A stretch of DNA of 64,000 nucleotides from Melanocharis versteri (Eukaryota; Chordata; Aves; Passeriformes; Melanocharitidae), in NCBI GenBank assembly GCA_013397845.1, contig VZTG01001079.1:40423-104422 (forward strand). The letters are read 5' to 3'. Below are positions 62,466 to 64,000 of the stretch, piece by piece; the first letter of the stretch is position 1; every line of letters starts with the position of its first letter. Both the position numbers and the translations under genes were made by a program. Below the pieces are notes generated by a model that was not told where the DNA came from, made no database searches, and saw only the letters and a list, made by a program, of their open reading frames with translations.

Positions 62466-63346
62466 GCTTCATTTTTTCCTTTCACAATTTTTTTTTTCTG
62501 TTTTCTCCCTTCTAATATATTTTTAAGAAAATTGTAGCCATTTTTTTTTCCTTTTTTCGTAGTAAGTAACTTCACTGAAATGCATGGAATGTTTGTTTAT
62601 ATGTATCAGAGAGAACCAGAATCTTTGCTGTGTAGAAAATATGTTCTTATTTAGAATCCTTCCTGGGAGCTTCATGTAATTTATCATTCTTCTTGGTAGT
62701 TGTGATAATGTTACAAAGTGTTTCCCATAAAAGACCTCACATAATGCCTCACGTAATTCAAGTCACATGCAAGAAATAATTTTTTAGTTATATCAGGCTT
62801 GGCCATTTAATCAAGTAATTGGCACATTTACAGATTTTGTTAGTGCTCCCCAGCAAAATCTGTATGGGTAGGAGTTTAATTTACTAATGGAACTTTCCAT
62901 TATTTTATTGGTCACACAATTCTCATACCCTGGCATGAAAACAGCATCTGTAGTAAGCTTGAAAAGCTCTTTTAGATGATTGATGAAGTATAGATATTAA
63001 CCTGAATCTCCTTTTTTTAATTTTGCCAAGTCATATAAGTTACTTAAGAATTGACTATTCGAAAACAATGTTCTGCGACACTATGTGAGGTAAGAAAAGA
63101 AGTCAAGCAAGCCTCAAGTGTGTTTAACAAACAGTGGCTAATGCCAGTAGTTTGTTTGTAGCTATGGGACAAACAGCAAATAATTGATACTTAAGATGCA
63201 GGAGGAAAAAGAAAAGTTTATGTCAATCTTTTTCCTTTATTTCAATTCACCTTGGACACAGCCATTACCGCTGTTTATTTATTCCAGATGATTCTTATAA
63301 TTCTAACATATCCTTTATTAAAATCCAGAGCTGTTTGTGGATTTAG
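62466..63346. other. AT-rich non-coding DNA
   Basis: Nothing was recognised in this stretch. Confidence 0.5.
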
Positions 63347-63402
63347 GATTCATAGAATCATTAAGGTTAGAAGAGATATCTAAGATCATTGAGTCCAACA
63401 CA
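63347..63402 (-). mobile_element. CR1 LINE, very short 3' tail, inverted
   Basis: The plus strand reads 'gattcatagaatcattaagg' followed by 'gatatctaagatcattgagtccaaca', which is the complement of the terminal CR1 region. Only about 55 bases remain. Confidence 0.85.
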
Positions 63403-64000
63403 TGGAACATCTAAAAATGTTCTCTGTTGAAACAATGCAAATGAGATGATATTGCTGTCATACAGTGAATGAGATAATTGCTGTACCCAAGTAGAAACCT
63501 TTATAATTTTTGAAAAAGGCTACAGCTTGAGAGGTGAACCATAAGTACTGCATGGTTCAAATTTTCATTTTAAAACAGAAGGCTATCCATCAAAATTTAT
63601 GCTGCTACCAATAATTTGAGACTTTAACAAAGTGTACAGTAACATGTATAGTCAGATATACAATACAATGCTTCTCATTAGTAGAAAGTGGATGTGAAAG
63701 GGAGGCAGGCAGGCAGATCTGTTTTTGTAGATCTTTACATCAATTTTACATTGCTGTTGAAACCTACCAAAGGTGCCTAGGACGAAAAAAAAACCTATGT
63801 ATTTTTTTTAAATTTACAATGTCAGTTGATCTTTTGAGTAAATTATACAATGCTTATGGATGCATGTGGTATAACTATATATTTTATTTAACAAAAGAGA
63901 TTTCTGTTTCTGCGAGATGAATTCACAGGCAATGGAGGTACTCTCCTCCATATATTCCATAATATTATATATTTTTTCTGATACTAAAAAAAAAAAAAAA
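63403..64000. other. AT-rich DNA to the window end, ending in poly-A
   Basis: No feature was recognised apart from a (GGCA)n-like patch near 63701-63716 and a poly-A run of about 15 at the very end, which is cut by the window border. Confidence 0.5.

Noticed and set aside
62224..62575. Phe-Pro, Ser-Leu and Gly-Lys repeat proteins
   Set aside because: They are three reading frames of the same (TTTCCC)n array.
1..64000. CRISPR arrays, operons, phage or plasmid functions
   Set aside because: There are no regularly spaced repeats, no ribosome-binding-site-led gene strings and no bacterial-type genes. The sequence is clearly vertebrate.

Overview
The window looks like non-coding nuclear DNA from a bird, probably a passerine. 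The evidence is the repeat content. There are at least nine CR1 LINE fragments, most ending in the CR1-type tail (ATTCTATGATT). Two LTRs belong to one family that I recognise from bird genomes. A third fragment resembles another avian LTR, and there is a weaker LTR candidate. A short tRNA-Ile-headed, CR1-tailed SINE resembles the TguSINE1 type of zebra finch. The rest is AT-rich sequence with A-rich and T-rich tracts. I found no intact protein-coding gene, no functional RNA gene, no CRISPR array and nothing bacterial. The open frames are short, mostly lie in repeats or low-complexity tracts, and match no family I recognise except the CR1 reverse transcriptase remnants. The best description is a gene desert or the inside of a very large intron.

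Layout. 1-4.4 kb: AT-rich sequence with one A/C-rich tract. 4.7-5.25 kb: LTR-like remnant followed directly by a CR1 3' end. 8.8-9.3 kb: CR1. 9.3-19.3 kb: unique AT-rich DNA with a possible conserved non-coding block near 14.1 kb. 19.3-19.77 kb: GC-rich island with two CACGTG E-boxes. 21.6-22.85 kb: unexplained GC-raised stretch with broken open segments on the minus strand. 23.0 kb: short CR1 tail. 26.18-26.78 kb: solo LTR with a perfect 5-bp target duplication. 30.25 kb: CR1 tail. 31.9 kb: tRNA-Ile SINE. 36-38.4 kb: perfect hairpins and a small coding-like frame. 41.66-42.23 kb: CR1. 42.62-43.14 kb: LTR fragment. 43.57-43.79 kb: G/T-only tract. 46.3-47.1 kb: enhancer-like block with paired octamers. 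49.2-50.5 kb: inverted LTR abutting an inverted, internally deleted CR1. 51.97-52.4 kb: CR1 with its reverse transcriptase core deleted. 54.6-55.25 kb: CR1 with a smaller internal deletion. 62.39-62.46 kb: (TTTCCC)n hexanucleotide array. 63.35 kb: CR1 tail on the minus strand.

The elements do not act together as a system. They record repeated retrotransposon insertion and later decay. The points most worth checking are the SINE, the 21.6-22.85 kb stretch, the GC island, and the two candidate regulatory blocks. I saw no previously undescribed biological system that the sequence alone would support. All family names rest on recognising consensus-like sequence by eye; no database search was run.
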